Under the pieces are notes generated by a model. The model made no database searches. It was not told the origin of the DNA and worked only from the letters and a program-made list of their open reading frames with translations. Positions 9,303 through 17,651 of a stretch of DNA of 64,000 bases are shown in pieces. Within the stretch, counting starts at the first letter, position 1; the number at the start of each line of letters is the position of its first letter. Made by a program: the position numbers and the translations under genes. The stretch is from Comamonadaceae bacterium. Lineage in GTDB: Bacteria; Pseudomonadota; Gammaproteobacteria; Burkholderiales; Burkholderiaceae_C. The stretch covers positions 124,001-188,000 of the forward strand of contig JAAFIW010000007.1 of the NCBI GenBank assembly GCA_013297875.1. The letters are read 5' to 3'.

Positions 9303-9527
9303 ATGACACAGTTTTATGAAGGCGTTGCCGAAATTTTTGAGATCGATCTAACTGAAGTAAAACCTGAACTTGACTTGCAATCAATGGTATGGGATTCGTT
9401 GGCTATCGTATCAATAATTGCTTTGGCAGATGACTGCTTTAATGTGATGCTTGACGGGAAAGCGCTAGGGGCATGCGAAACTCTTGGTGATATAGAAAAA
9501 CTGATTGCAAATGTAAAAAAAGCGTAG
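9303..9527 (+). CDS. acyl carrier protein
   Basis: A 74-residue acidic protein. ATG 9303 is preceded by ACGAGGATACTCAA, a clear Shine-Dalgarno, although an open frame runs back into the KASIII gene. The 4'-phosphopantetheine attachment Ser32 sits in VWDSLAIVS, a DSL motif, with the usual hydrophobic positions around it. It differs enough from housekeeping AcpP that it is likely dedicated to this cluster. Located 14 bases after one KASIII and 2 bases before the other; presumably carries the growing acyl chain for the cassette. Needs a phosphopantetheinyl transferase, none of which is seen here. Confidence 0.88.
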   Translation: MTQFYEGVAEIFEIDLTEVKPELDLQSMVWDSLAIVSIIALADDCFNVMLDGKALGACETLGDIEKLIANVKKA

Positions 9528-9529
9528 CA

Positions 9530-10594
9530 ATGGACTCCTCTCAATCTACGTCTGGTCGCGAAATAGCAGTTCATGGATCACGAATTGTTGGGGTTGTCTC
9601 GTGCTTGCCATCACGTGAAGTAGAAAACGCGCATTTTCTGTCTCAGTTTGAAGCATCAGATATTGAAGACGTCGTCAAAATGATTGGTGTCCGCACCCGT
9701 CGTTGGGTCGATCCGCATACAACTACCAGAGACTTGTGCCGAGTCGCTGGCTTGCGCCTATTGGAAGGTTTAGGTTGGGAACCGAAATCAATTGATGCTG
9801 TGGTGTTCGTCTCTCAAACACCTGATTACCGTCTACCGGCAACGGCGTGTTTGCTGCAGAGCGATTGGGGAATTCAAAACTCGTGTATTGCGTTTGATGT
9901 GAACCTCGGATGTTCAGGTTATCCGTACGCGCTGTGGCTTGGAATGACAATGATTCAGAGCGGAGCAGCCAATAGGGTATTGCTGGCTGTTGGAGATACC
10001 ATAAGTAGGATCATAGACCCGAAAGATCGCGCTACAGCGATGGTCTTTGGCGATGCAGGAACCGTAACAGCACTTGAAGCTTCTGAATCTAAAGATCAAT
10101 CCAGTTTTATACTAGGAACCGACGGTCGTGGTGCTGAAAATTTAATTGTTCCTCGTGGTGGATTCAAAGAAATAAAAGAAACCTTAGATCCACGAATGGT
10201 TGGCAAAGATCCATTTTGCTTGTATATGGATGGCGGGGAAATATTTAATTTCACGCTGCGCGCCGTACCGTTACTAATATCAAATACACTTCGATTCGCC
10301 CATCAAGATATTACTTCGTACGATGCATTTTTGTTACACCAAGCGAATTTATTTATGATCAAACATCTTACAAAGAAAGCACGGCTACCAATCGAACGAG
10401 TGCCAATAAATATTGACAGCTATGGAAATACCAGTTGTGCATCCCTGCCGCTATTAATGACAACAAATCTTCGATCTCGTCTTTCAGATACGTCACTTAG
10501 GCTGGCAATGTTTGGGTTTGGTGTTGGATACTCTTGGGCGTCGGTGTCGCTATCCGTTGGCCCGTTACAAACAGTGGAGACTATCGAAATATGA
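9530..10594 (+). CDS. 3-oxoacyl-ACP synthase III-like protein (second of two)
   Basis: A 354-residue paralogue of the preceding KASIII with an intact triad: Cys128 in NLGCSGYPYA, His270 in LLHQANLF and Asn300 in DSYGNTSCA. Both paralogues keep all catalytic residues, so neither is obviously a dead copy; a division of labour is plausible, one condensing with malonyl-ACP and the other transferring the finished acyl group. This is inference. The gene starts 2 bases after the ACP stop and its own stop shares ATGA with the SDR gene, so the four genes are tightly coupled. AT-rich. Confidence 0.9.
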   Translation: MDSSQSTSGREIAVHGSRIVGVVSCLPSREVENAHFLSQFEASDIEDVVKMIGVRTRRWVDPHTTTRDLCRVAGLRLLEGLGWEPKSIDAVVFVSQTPDYRLPATACLLQSDWGIQNSCIAFDVNLGCSGYPYALWLGMTMIQSGAANRVLLAVGDTISRIIDPKDRATAMVFGDAGTVTALEASESKDQSSFILGTDGRGAENLIVPRGGFKEIKETLDPRMVGKDPFCLYMDGGEIFNFTLRAVPLLISNTLRFAHQDITSYDAFLLHQANLFMIKHLTKKARLPIERVPINIDSYGNTSCASLPLLMTTNLRSRLSDTSLRLAMFGFGVGYSWASVSLSVGPLQTVETIEI

Positions 10595-11358
10595 TTGCAT
10601 TTTCTGGTAACTGCTTGCTAGGCGGACGATACCTGGTTACCGGCGCCTCATCTGGTATAGGTCGCGCTACTGCACTGTTAATTGCTGAATGTGGAGGCTC
10701 TGTCATTGCCGCAGGACGCGACGAATCTCGACTATGCGAAACAATAGCATCTCTTCCGAGAAGTAACGAGCATGTATATAGCGTTCAGTCTTTTGCAGAT
10801 GCGGATCAAACTGCCGAGTGGACAAAAAGAATTGTTCAGACATACGGTACCCTTACAGGTGTGTTCCATTCTGCGGGGATTGAACTGGTTCGCCCCGTGC
10901 GAATGACCAAACAAGCCAACATCGAAGATGTGTTTGGAAGTTCTGTCTACGCCAGTTTCGGTATTGCGCGCGCGGTGAGTCAAAAGAATGCGATTGTTGA
11001 TGGTGGGTCCGTTGTATTCATGTCTTCTGTGGCTGGGTCTGTCGGACAAATCGGCATGACTGCATATTCGGCTGCGAAGGCATCTGTCGATGGACTCATG
11101 CGCTCTTTTGCTTGCGAAATGGCATCGCGGGGGGTTCGGGTAAATACAATTGCAGCGGGTGCTGTTAAAACAGCTATGCATCAGCGAATTACGCAGGGAG
11201 CAGGAGATGACGCTGAAAGCGAGTATGCGAAAAGTCATTTACTTGGATTTGGCAATGAAACCGATGTCGCAAATGCAGTCGTGTTTCTTATGAGCGATGC
11301 CAGTCGCTGGATAACTGGTAGCGTCCTTGCGGTCGACGGCGGATACATGGTGCGTTAA
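10591..11358 (+). CDS. short-chain dehydrogenase/reductase, FabG-like
   Basis: Classical SDR of 255 residues. The start is ATG 10591, overlapping the KASIII stop by four bases; an open frame further upstream is within that gene. TGASSGIG at residues 17-24 binds NAD(P)H, Ser145/146 in VVFMSSVAG, Tyr159 and Lys163 in YSAAK form the active site, and the C-terminal ITGSVLAVDGGYMVR is the FabG-type ending. The obvious role beside two KASIII and an ACP is reduction of 3-oxoacyl-ACP to 3-hydroxyacyl-ACP, which would supply a hydroxyacyl group (for example 3-hydroxybutyryl) for a sugar amine. The chain length is not deducible. Confidence 0.88.
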   Translation: MIAFSGNCLLGGRYLVTGASSGIGRATALLIAECGGSVIAAGRDESRLCETIASLPRSNEHVYSVQSFADADQTAEWTKRIVQTYGTLTGVFHSAGIELVRPVRMTKQANIEDVFGSSVYASFGIARAVSQKNAIVDGGSVVFMSSVAGSVGQIGMTAYSAAKASVDGLMRSFACEMASRGVRVNTIAAGAVKTAMHQRITQGAGDDAESEYAKSHLLGFGNETDVANAVVFLMSDASRWITGSVLAVDGGYMVR

Positions 11359-11990
11359 TGAAAAAAACCATGATACTGGTTGGAGGCGGCGATTTTGGTC
11401 GTGAGCTAATTAATTGGGCGTACGATGTTTGCAGTGCCGGAACTGGTCAGGAATTTGACGGGTTCTTGGACGATAACCCAAATGCGTTGGATAATTATTC
11501 CTATGGACTACCGTACCTTGGTACCATCGATAGCTATTCAATAACTACCAATTGCAGATTCGTTATCGGAATAACAAATCCAATCATAAAAAAGAAAGTT
11601 GTGCACCAACTTAAAGGAAGAGGTGCGATTTTTGCTAACCTCATACATCCAAGTTGCGTTATTGCGCGAACAGCGAAGCTTGGTGAAGGTGTCGTTGTTT
11701 GTCCAAATGCACTCGTTTCCTGCGACGCACAAATTGGAAATTTCGTTTCCATCAACGGACTATCCAGCATTGGCCATGATGCAATTGTTGGCGATTTCAG
11801 CACACTTAGCGCCCACGTGGATTTAACAGGGTTTGTAGATGTTGGCGAGTGCGTATTTTTCGGGACAGGTGCAAAAGTTCTGCCCAAAGTCAGGATCGGC
11901 TCTGGCGCAAGGATAGGCGCAGGCGCAACTGTTATTCGCTCTGTTCTAGCGGACTCCGTGATGTACACGGCACCAGCCAAGCGCCTTTGA
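11358..11990 (+). CDS. sugar O/N-acyltransferase, NeuD/PglD/VioB family
   Basis: A 210-residue two-domain protein: an N-terminal Rossmann-like sugar-nucleotide binding half (MILVGGGDFGREL, GFLDDNP) and a C-terminal left-handed beta-helix of hexapeptide repeats (KLGEGVVVCPNALV, GDFSTLSAHV, KVRIGSGARIGAG). His140 in SSIGHDA matches the catalytic base of PglD. These enzymes acylate 4-amino sugars of UDP- or dTDP-4-amino-6-deoxyhexoses. The start ATG overlaps the last base of the SDR stop. Because an ACP cassette lies directly upstream, the donor may be acyl-ACP or another acyl-CoA instead of acetyl-CoA; that is inference. Confidence 0.85.
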   Translation: MKKTMILVGGGDFGRELINWAYDVCSAGTGQEFDGFLDDNPNALDNYSYGLPYLGTIDSYSITTNCRFVIGITNPIIKKKVVHQLKGRGAIFANLIHPSCVIARTAKLGEGVVVCPNALVSCDAQIGNFVSINGLSSIGHDAIVGDFSTLSAHVDLTGFVDVGECVFFGTGAKVLPKVRIGSGARIGAGATVIRSVLADSVMYTAPAKRL

Positions 11991-11991
11991 C

Positions 11992-13023
11992 ATGATTTTC
12001 GAACAGCAACTCTTCAAGCGGTTCTGGCATCTTGTGTGCCATAGACGTGAAATCCAGAATCATGGCGATTTCGTTCGATTTGATTCACCATGCGGAGAAG
12101 TTGTTGTTTTTAACGACAACAACAGTTATGTGGCATTTGACAATCTTTGTCCCCATCGAGGAGCGAGAATTTACTCGGCGGATTTCGGGAATCAGGCGGC
12201 GAGCTGCCAATACCACGGCTGGACTTATTTTAATGGGAAAATTCTGGTACCAAATAAAGCTGACTTTAACAACTGTGATGTTAACAAAGCGAGCTACAAC
12301 ACGTATCTGTTGGACTGGTGTGGAGATTTTTTATTCGTTGGAATTTCACCATCAAAATCTTTGTATACGCAACTAGACGCAACAGCTGAAGTTTTGGAGA
12401 ATATATCTTTAAACATTGAAGCTCGACACGATTTTAGTCGATATAAATATGAGTGCTTCTGGCCGTTAGCAATAGAGAATGCGCTTGAGCCATACCATAT
12501 ATCCATGATTCATCCAAATACTTTAGCTACTTTAGAGTTGTCAGATGGAAAAAATGTGTTATGCGAAGATAACTCAATTTGGTATGCCCCCATCGGAAAT
12601 TCAAGGATACAGAAGCAAATTGCAGGACTGAGCAGATTTTCTGATATTGACTACAAATACGAGGGTTACATAAGCATATATTTATTTCCCTTTACAATAA
12701 TTTCCTCGACATATGGTCTCTCATATTCTTTGCAAAATTTTTTCCCATCTTCACCTACCGATCAAACGGAGTATACGAATTTCACCAGTCGCTTATTGAC
12801 AGTGAATGCAAAATCTGATCGGGCGCGCGAAATATTAAAACCTTTCTTTGATGCTACAGCTGTGACTAATCGCCAAGTATTTGAAGAAGATCATTCTATA
12901 TGCAAAAAATTACCAAAAAGCTCTTGGAATTTTAACCGTCCTAAATATTCGGCAGATTCTGAGATCAAACTTTTGCATTTTAGAGATATCTGCAAGAAGT
13001 TCTCACTTTCTTTAGATTGTTAA
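11992..13023 (+). CDS. Rieske-type non-haem iron oxygenase
   Basis: A 343-residue protein with the Rieske [2Fe-2S] ligands Cys53-His55 (CPHRGARIY) and Cys72-His75 (CQYHGWTYF), spaced as in ring-hydroxylating oxygenase alpha subunits, and a likely mononuclear iron site with Glu166, His169 and His174 in ENALEPYHISMIH. Such enzymes hydroxylate, desaturate or demethylate; they need a reductase and sometimes a ferredoxin, neither encoded nearby. In this operon the substrate could be the acyl group or the sugar. It starts 1 base after the acyltransferase stop and ends 4 bases before the aminotransferase, where GC content rises. Family call firm, function open. Confidence 0.85.
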   Translation: MIFEQQLFKRFWHLVCHRREIQNHGDFVRFDSPCGEVVVFNDNNSYVAFDNLCPHRGARIYSADFGNQAASCQYHGWTYFNGKILVPNKADFNNCDVNKASYNTYLLDWCGDFLFVGISPSKSLYTQLDATAEVLENISLNIEARHDFSRYKYECFWPLAIENALEPYHISMIHPNTLATLELSDGKNVLCEDNSIWYAPIGNSRIQKQIAGLSRFSDIDYKYEGYISIYLFPFTIISSTYGLSYSLQNFFPSSPTDQTEYTNFTSRLLTVNAKSDRAREILKPFFDATAVTNRQVFEEDHSICKKLPKSSWNFNRPKYSADSEIKLLHFRDICKKFSLSLDC

Positions 13024-13027
13024 TGAT

Positions 13028-14278
13028 ATGTCAAACTATTCTTTTTCGCCCTGGCCCAGCTTTTCTTTTGAGGAAGCAGAAAAAGCTCGCCAAGTCCTGT
13101 TATCGAATAAGGTCAATTACTGGACGGGCACCGAATGCCGCGAATTTGAAAAGGAATTTGCTGCTTGGGCTGGCACTCGGCACGCCGTGGCGGTGGCCAA
13201 TGGCACGTTGGCTTTGGATTTGGCCTTGAAGGCGCTTGGTATTGGCCCCGGCGACGAGGTGGTGGTAACGCCGCGCACTTTTATTGCCAGCATATCGTGC
13301 GTGGTGAATGCGGGTGCCATTCCTGTTTTTGCTGATGTTGACCCTGACAGTGGAAATATTACGGCGCACACCATTGCGCAGGTGCTCTCGGCGCGTACAA
13401 AGGCCATTGTGTGTGTGCATATTGGTGGCTGGCCCTGCGATATGGATCCGATCATGGAATTGGCCGATGCCCACAATTTGAAAGTGATTGAGGACTGCGC
13501 ACAAGCCAATGGCGCACGCTACAAAAACCGTAGCGTGGGCTCGATTGGTCACGTGGGCGCCTGGTCGTTTTGCCAGGACAAGATCATGACGACCGGCGGC
13601 GAAGGTGGCATGGTGACGACCAATAATGAGGCGCTGTGGCATGCCATGTGGTCATTTAAAGACCATGGCAAGTCTTATGCGGCGGTGTATGAGCGCCAGC
13701 ACCCGCCGGGGTTTCGGTGGGTGCACGAAAGTTTTGGTACCAACTGGCGAATGATGGAAGTGCAAGGCGCCATTGGCCGTATTCAGCTGCGGGCCATGGC
13801 AGGGTGGACAGCCAGGCGGGTGGCCAATGCGCAGGCGATCTGGGCGGCCTGCGCGCCCTACCCCGCCGTGCGGGTACCCACGTTTCAGTGCGATCGAAAG
13901 CGGTGTGCCGGCGCAGGGGCGAGTGGGTGTGCTGCACGCAGTGGCTGCGGGCACGCGGCTTATAAGTGCTATGTGTATGTGCAACCCGAGTTTTTGGCGG
14001 CTGGCTGGAGCCGTGACCGTATTGCTGCCGCCATTAGCGCGGCGGGCGTGCCCTGTTACCAGGGCTCGTGCTCTGAGGTGTATTTGGAAAAAGCATTTGA
14101 CGATACCGGTTGGCGGCCCGAGGTGCGCTTGCCGGTGGCCAAAGAATTGGGCGAAACCAGCCTGATGTTTCTGGTGCACCCTACCTTGACGGCTGCCGAG
14201 ATCAATAAAACGGTGACGGTAATCGCGCAGGTATTGAGTGAAGCGTCGCTGAGCGACGCGCAACGCCTGGCGGCTTAG
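13028..14278 (+). CDS. DegT/DnrJ/EryC1/StrS-family sugar aminotransferase
   Basis: PLP-dependent fold-type I aminotransferase of 416 residues that would convert a 4-keto-6-deoxy sugar nucleotide to the 4-amino sugar (PglE or VioA role). The PLP lysine is Lys185 in SFCQDKIMTTGGEGG; RTFIASISCVVNAGAIPVF and EDCAQANGARY are family signatures. The C-terminal stretch around 13880-13960 is unusually Cys- and Arg-rich (codons for CDRKRCAG through CGCGHAAYK region) before the conserved YKCYVYVQPE; it is either a genuine Cys-rich insert or a pair of compensating frameshifts. GC-rich, unlike the block upstream. Placed 4 bases before the dehydratase gene's TAG-to-ATG gap, same operon. Confidence 0.9.
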   Translation: MSNYSFSPWPSFSFEEAEKARQVLLSNKVNYWTGTECREFEKEFAAWAGTRHAVAVANGTLALDLALKALGIGPGDEVVVTPRTFIASISCVVNAGAIPVFADVDPDSGNITAHTIAQVLSARTKAIVCVHIGGWPCDMDPIMELADAHNLKVIEDCAQANGARYKNRSVGSIGHVGAWSFCQDKIMTTGGEGGMVTTNNEALWHAMWSFKDHGKSYAAVYERQHPPGFRWVHESFGTNWRMMEVQGAIGRIQLRAMAGWTARRVANAQAIWAACAPYPAVRVPTFQCDRKRCAGAGASGCAARSGCGHAAYKCYVYVQPEFLAAGWSRDRIAAAISAAGVPCYQGSCSEVYLEKAFDDTGWRPEVRLPVAKELGETSLMFLVHPTLTAAEINKTVTVIAQVLSEASLSDAQRLAA

Positions 14279-14282
14279 ACGC

Positions 14283-16253
14283 ATGCATTTGCTAAGCCTG
14301 CCCAGAGCTGTCAAGCGCTTACTGGCGCTGACGGTGGATGCTTTGCTGTGCATTTTGACGGTATGGCTGGCTTTGTGTTTGCGGCTGGACGAAGTGGTTA
14401 GCCTGCAAACCAACCAATGGATTGCGGTGGGTTTTTCGTTGATTTTTGCGCTACCGGTTTTTGTGCTGTCTGGTTTATACCGCGGCATATTCAGACATGC
14501 CAATTCGGTGGCAATGCTGGCGATTACCAAGGCCATGTTGGTTTATGGCGCTATTTATGCCGCGCTGCTGACAACGTGCGCGCTCCCAGGCGTGCCGCGC
14601 TCGGTGGGTGTGATACAGCCGCTGCTGCTGCTGCTGGCTGTGGGCGCTTCCAGGGTCGTTGCGCGCTATATTTTGAGTGGTGCCTATTTGAAGCAAGTGC
14701 GCCGTGGCGAGGTGACCCGCGTGCTGGTGTATGGGGCCGGTATGGCGGGCCGGCAACTGGTTGACGCGATGCGCTCAGGCAACCAGATGCAGGCCGTTGG
14801 TTTTCTGGACGATAACGACCGGCTGCATGACCAGGAAATCAACGGGCTGCGCATTTACAACCCGCAGAAACTTGAGCAGGTTATTCGTCAGCTGAAGGTG
14901 ACTGACGTTCTTTTGGCCATTCCGTCTGCCAGCCGGCAGCGGCGAAATGAGATTCTTCAGCGCATGCGGGAGGTGCGGGTGTCGGTGCGCACGATTCCGA
15001 GCCTGATGGAGTTGGTGCAGGGCAACGTGCAGGTCAACCAACTGATTGAGCTGGATATTGAAGATTTGCTGGGGCGCGATACCGTGCCGCCAGATGCGCA
15101 GTTGCTTCAGAAAAACATTGCCGGGAAAACTGTGCTCATCACGGGTGCGGGCGGCTCAATCGGAAGTGAGTTGTGCCGGCAGATCGTGCGGGCCAAGCCT
15201 GCGAAGCTGCTGTTGGTGGAGCTGAGCGAATTCGCGCTGTACACCATTCACCAGGAGTTGCAACAGCTGGTGCCCGACTGCTCGGTGGAATTGGTTCCGC
15301 TGCTGGCTTCGGTGCGCGATGCGGATCGCATGCACGACATCATGCAAACCTGGCGGCCGCAGACGGTTTACCACGCCGCTGCCTACAAGCATGTGCCACT
15401 GGTGGAGCACAACCCGGCAGAGGGCATTAAAAACAATGTGTTGGGCACCTTGACAGCGGCCGTTGCGGCTGCATCGGTCGGTGTGGCTGATTTCGTGCTG
15501 ATCAGCACCGACAAGGCGGTTCGCCCGACCAGCATGATGGGGGCAAGCAAGCGGTTGGCCGAGATGGTTTTGCAGGCGCTGGCGGCCAGGGCGGACACGC
15601 CGGCTTGGGACACGCGCTTCAGCATGGTGCGTTTTGGCAACGTATTGGGGTCGTCTGGCTCGGTGGTTCCGCTGTTTCGCCAGCAGATCAAGCAAGGTGG
15701 CCCGGTTACTTTGACCCACAAAGACATTACCCGTTATTTGATGAGTATTCCAGAGGCAGCCCAGCTTGTGATACAGGCCGGTGCGATGGCAACCGACGGT
15801 GATGTTTTTGTGCTGGACATGGGGCAACCGATTCGCATTTTAGATTTGGCCACGCGAATGGTTGAATTATCAGGGCTGACGATCCGGGACGATGACCACC
15901 CCCATGGCGATATTGAAATCAAAGTCACCGGCTTGCGCCCAGGTGAAAAATTGTATGAAGAGTTGCTGATTGGTCTAAACCCCCAGAGCACACAACACCC
16001 ACGTATATTCAAGGCATCTGAAGAATATATACCGTGGCCCGCGCTGCAGGTGTGGTTGGCGTCACTTGAAGTGGCATTGAATGGCAACGATGTGGACACC
16101 ATTCGCTCGCTGCTCAAACAAATGGTGACGGGCTACCAGGCCGAGGGCGATATTGTTGATTGGGTGCACCTGGAGACATTGAGAGGCAATGTCAGTGTGA
16201 AACCGGAAAGGCCTGGCTTAGAACCCCGCCTTTACGCTGGCGCTCTGCCATAA
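14283..16253 (+). CDS. membrane nucleotide-sugar 4,6-dehydratase, PglF/WbpM/CapD family
   Basis: A 656-residue inner-membrane enzyme with four or five N-terminal helices (residues about 10-130), a first Rossmann domain (VLVYGAGMAGRQLVDAM) and a catalytic SDR domain with GAGGSIGSELCR near residue 285 and TSMMGASKRLAE near 420 in place of the YxxxK of soluble SDRs, as in WbpM/PglF. These convert UDP-GlcNAc to UDP-4-keto-6-deoxy-GlcNAc, the first step to bacillosamine. Directly follows the aminotransferase. Its 3' end overlaps the convergent manC 3' end by 22 bases. Confidence 0.93.
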   Translation: MHLLSLPRAVKRLLALTVDALLCILTVWLALCLRLDEVVSLQTNQWIAVGFSLIFALPVFVLSGLYRGIFRHANSVAMLAITKAMLVYGAIYAALLTTCALPGVPRSVGVIQPLLLLLAVGASRVVARYILSGAYLKQVRRGEVTRVLVYGAGMAGRQLVDAMRSGNQMQAVGFLDDNDRLHDQEINGLRIYNPQKLEQVIRQLKVTDVLLAIPSASRQRRNEILQRMREVRVSVRTIPSLMELVQGNVQVNQLIELDIEDLLGRDTVPPDAQLLQKNIAGKTVLITGAGGSIGSELCRQIVRAKPAKLLLVELSEFALYTIHQELQQLVPDCSVELVPLLASVRDADRMHDIMQTWRPQTVYHAAAYKHVPLVEHNPAEGIKNNVLGTLTAAVAAASVGVADFVLISTDKAVRPTSMMGASKRLAEMVLQALAARADTPAWDTRFSMVRFGNVLGSSGSVVPLFRQQIKQGGPVTLTHKDITRYLMSIPEAAQLVIQAGAMATDGDVFVLDMGQPIRILDLATRMVELSGLTIRDDDHPHGDIEIKVTGLRPGEKLYEELLIGLNPQSTQHPRIFKASEEYIPWPALQVWLASLEVALNGNDVDTIRSLLKQMVTGYQAEGDIVDWVHLETLRGNVSVKPERPGLEPRLYAGALP

Positions 16254-17647
16254 GAGTCTTCCAGACGGACGATGTCGTCTTCACCCAAATAGCTGCCCGA
16301 TTGAACCTCGATCATTTCGAGATCGAATTTTCCCGGGTTGTGCAGACGGTGAACTTCACCAATGGGTATGTAGGTCGACTGATTTTCCGTTAGCAAAAAT
16401 ACCTCGTGGCCTCGGGTTACCTCGGCGGTTCCTTTGACGACGATCCAATGCTCCGCACGGTGGTGATGTTTTTGCAGACTGAGTGAAGCGCCAGGCTTGA
16501 CAGAGATGCGTTTGACCTGGAAACGGTCACCTTTGTCGATGCTGTCGTACCAGCCCCAGGGACGTGCAACCTTGCGGTGCAACGCTGTTTCAGGCAAATG
16601 CCGGCTTTCCAGCTCGGCCACCACGGCTTTGACTTGCTCTACATGTGAGCGGGTCGCTACTAATACGGCGTCGGGCGTGTCCACCACAATCAAATCCTGC
16701 GTGCCCAGAGCAACCACCGTGCGGTGGGGGGCGTGAATGTAGGTGCGCTGGGCCTGCACCGCCAGGCCCTTACCATGGATGCGGTTGTCCGCATCATCTG
16801 CCGGGGTGAGTTGCGCCACAGTATTCCAACTGCCCACGTCGCTCCAGGCACCCGCAAACGGAACCACAACCGAGTTGTGGTGGCGCTCCATCACCGCATA
16901 GTCGATGCTTTCTGCGCGGCAGGCCTGAAAGGTGGTGGCGTTTGGGCGCACAAACTGATCGTCCACCACGGCCTGGGCCATGGCGTGTTGGCACAAGGCC
17001 AGGATATCGGGAGCGTGCTGCAGCAGGGCATCAAGCAGTGTTTGAGCCTGGCACAGAAATATGCCAGCGTTCCACAACACATTGCCTTGCAAAAGAAGTT
17101 CCTGCGCGCGGTGGCCATCTGGTTTTTCGATAAAGCTGGCGACGGTGTGGCCACAACCATCGGCACAGACCTGACCTTTTTGAATGTAGCCATAAGCCGT
17201 GCTCGGAAAACTGGGCACTACGCCAAAAGTAACGATGGCACCGGCAACTGCGTTTGATACGCCTTGGCGCACTGTTGCGGCGAACGCTTCGGCATCAGGT
17301 ATGTGGTGATCTGCCGGGCAAAACAGCAGAAGTTGGTCGGGTGCTGGGGCCGACAGCGCGCCCAGGGCCATGGCGGCAGCGGTGCCGCGTGCCACGGGCT
17401 CCAGGACAATGCGCCCCTGCACGCCTGCTGCATGCAGGGCATCGGCAACCAGAAAACGGTGGGCGTCCGCTGCCACGCACAGCAGCGGGGCGGTTGAGGC
17501 GGCATTGAGCTTGGCCACTCGTTGCAGCGTGAGTTGCAGCAGGCTGCAACCGTCAATCAGCGGTACAAACTGTTTTGGAAACGAGTTTCTCGACAAGGGC
17601 CACAGGCGGGTTCCAGCACCTCCGCAAAGTACCACCGGCTGAATCAC
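16232..17647 (-). CDS. manC: mannose-1-phosphate guanylyltransferase / mannose-6-phosphate isomerase
   Basis: Type II bifunctional enzyme (AlgA/CpsB/ManC family) making GDP-mannose. The pyrophosphorylase signature GGAGTRLWPLSR with FPKQF opens the protein and EKPD follows; the C-terminal cupin isomerase part has VKPGASLSLQKHHHRAEHW and ends with IGEVHRLHNPGK. I chose GTG 17647 (471 residues), 4 bases after the stop of the upstream kinase gene; an in-frame ATG at 17728 would add 27 low-complexity residues and overlap that gene by 77 bases. Neither has a strong ribosome site. It is last in the wza-wzb-wzc-manC operon and indicates GDP-mannose or a derivative in the exported glycan. Confidence 0.93.
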   Translation of the reverse strand: MIQPVVLCGGAGTRLWPLSRNSFPKQFVPLIDGCSLLQLTLQRVAKLNAASTAPLLCVAADAHRFLVADALHAAGVQGRIVLEPVARGTAAAMALGALSAPAPDQLLLFCPADHHIPDAEAFAATVRQGVSNAVAGAIVTFGVVPSFPSTAYGYIQKGQVCADGCGHTVASFIEKPDGHRAQELLLQGNVLWNAGIFLCQAQTLLDALLQHAPDILALCQHAMAQAVVDDQFVRPNATTFQACRAESIDYAVMERHHNSVVVPFAGAWSDVGSWNTVAQLTPADDADNRIHGKGLAVQAQRTYIHAPHRTVVALGTQDLIVVDTPDAVLVATRSHVEQVKAVVAELESRHLPETALHRKVARPWGWYDSIDKGDRFQVKRISVKPGASLSLQKHHHRAEHWIVVKGTAEVTRGHEVFLLTENQSTYIPIGEVHRLHNPGKFDLEMIEVQSGSYLGEDDIVRLEDSYGRAPA

Positions 17648-17651
17648 ACCA

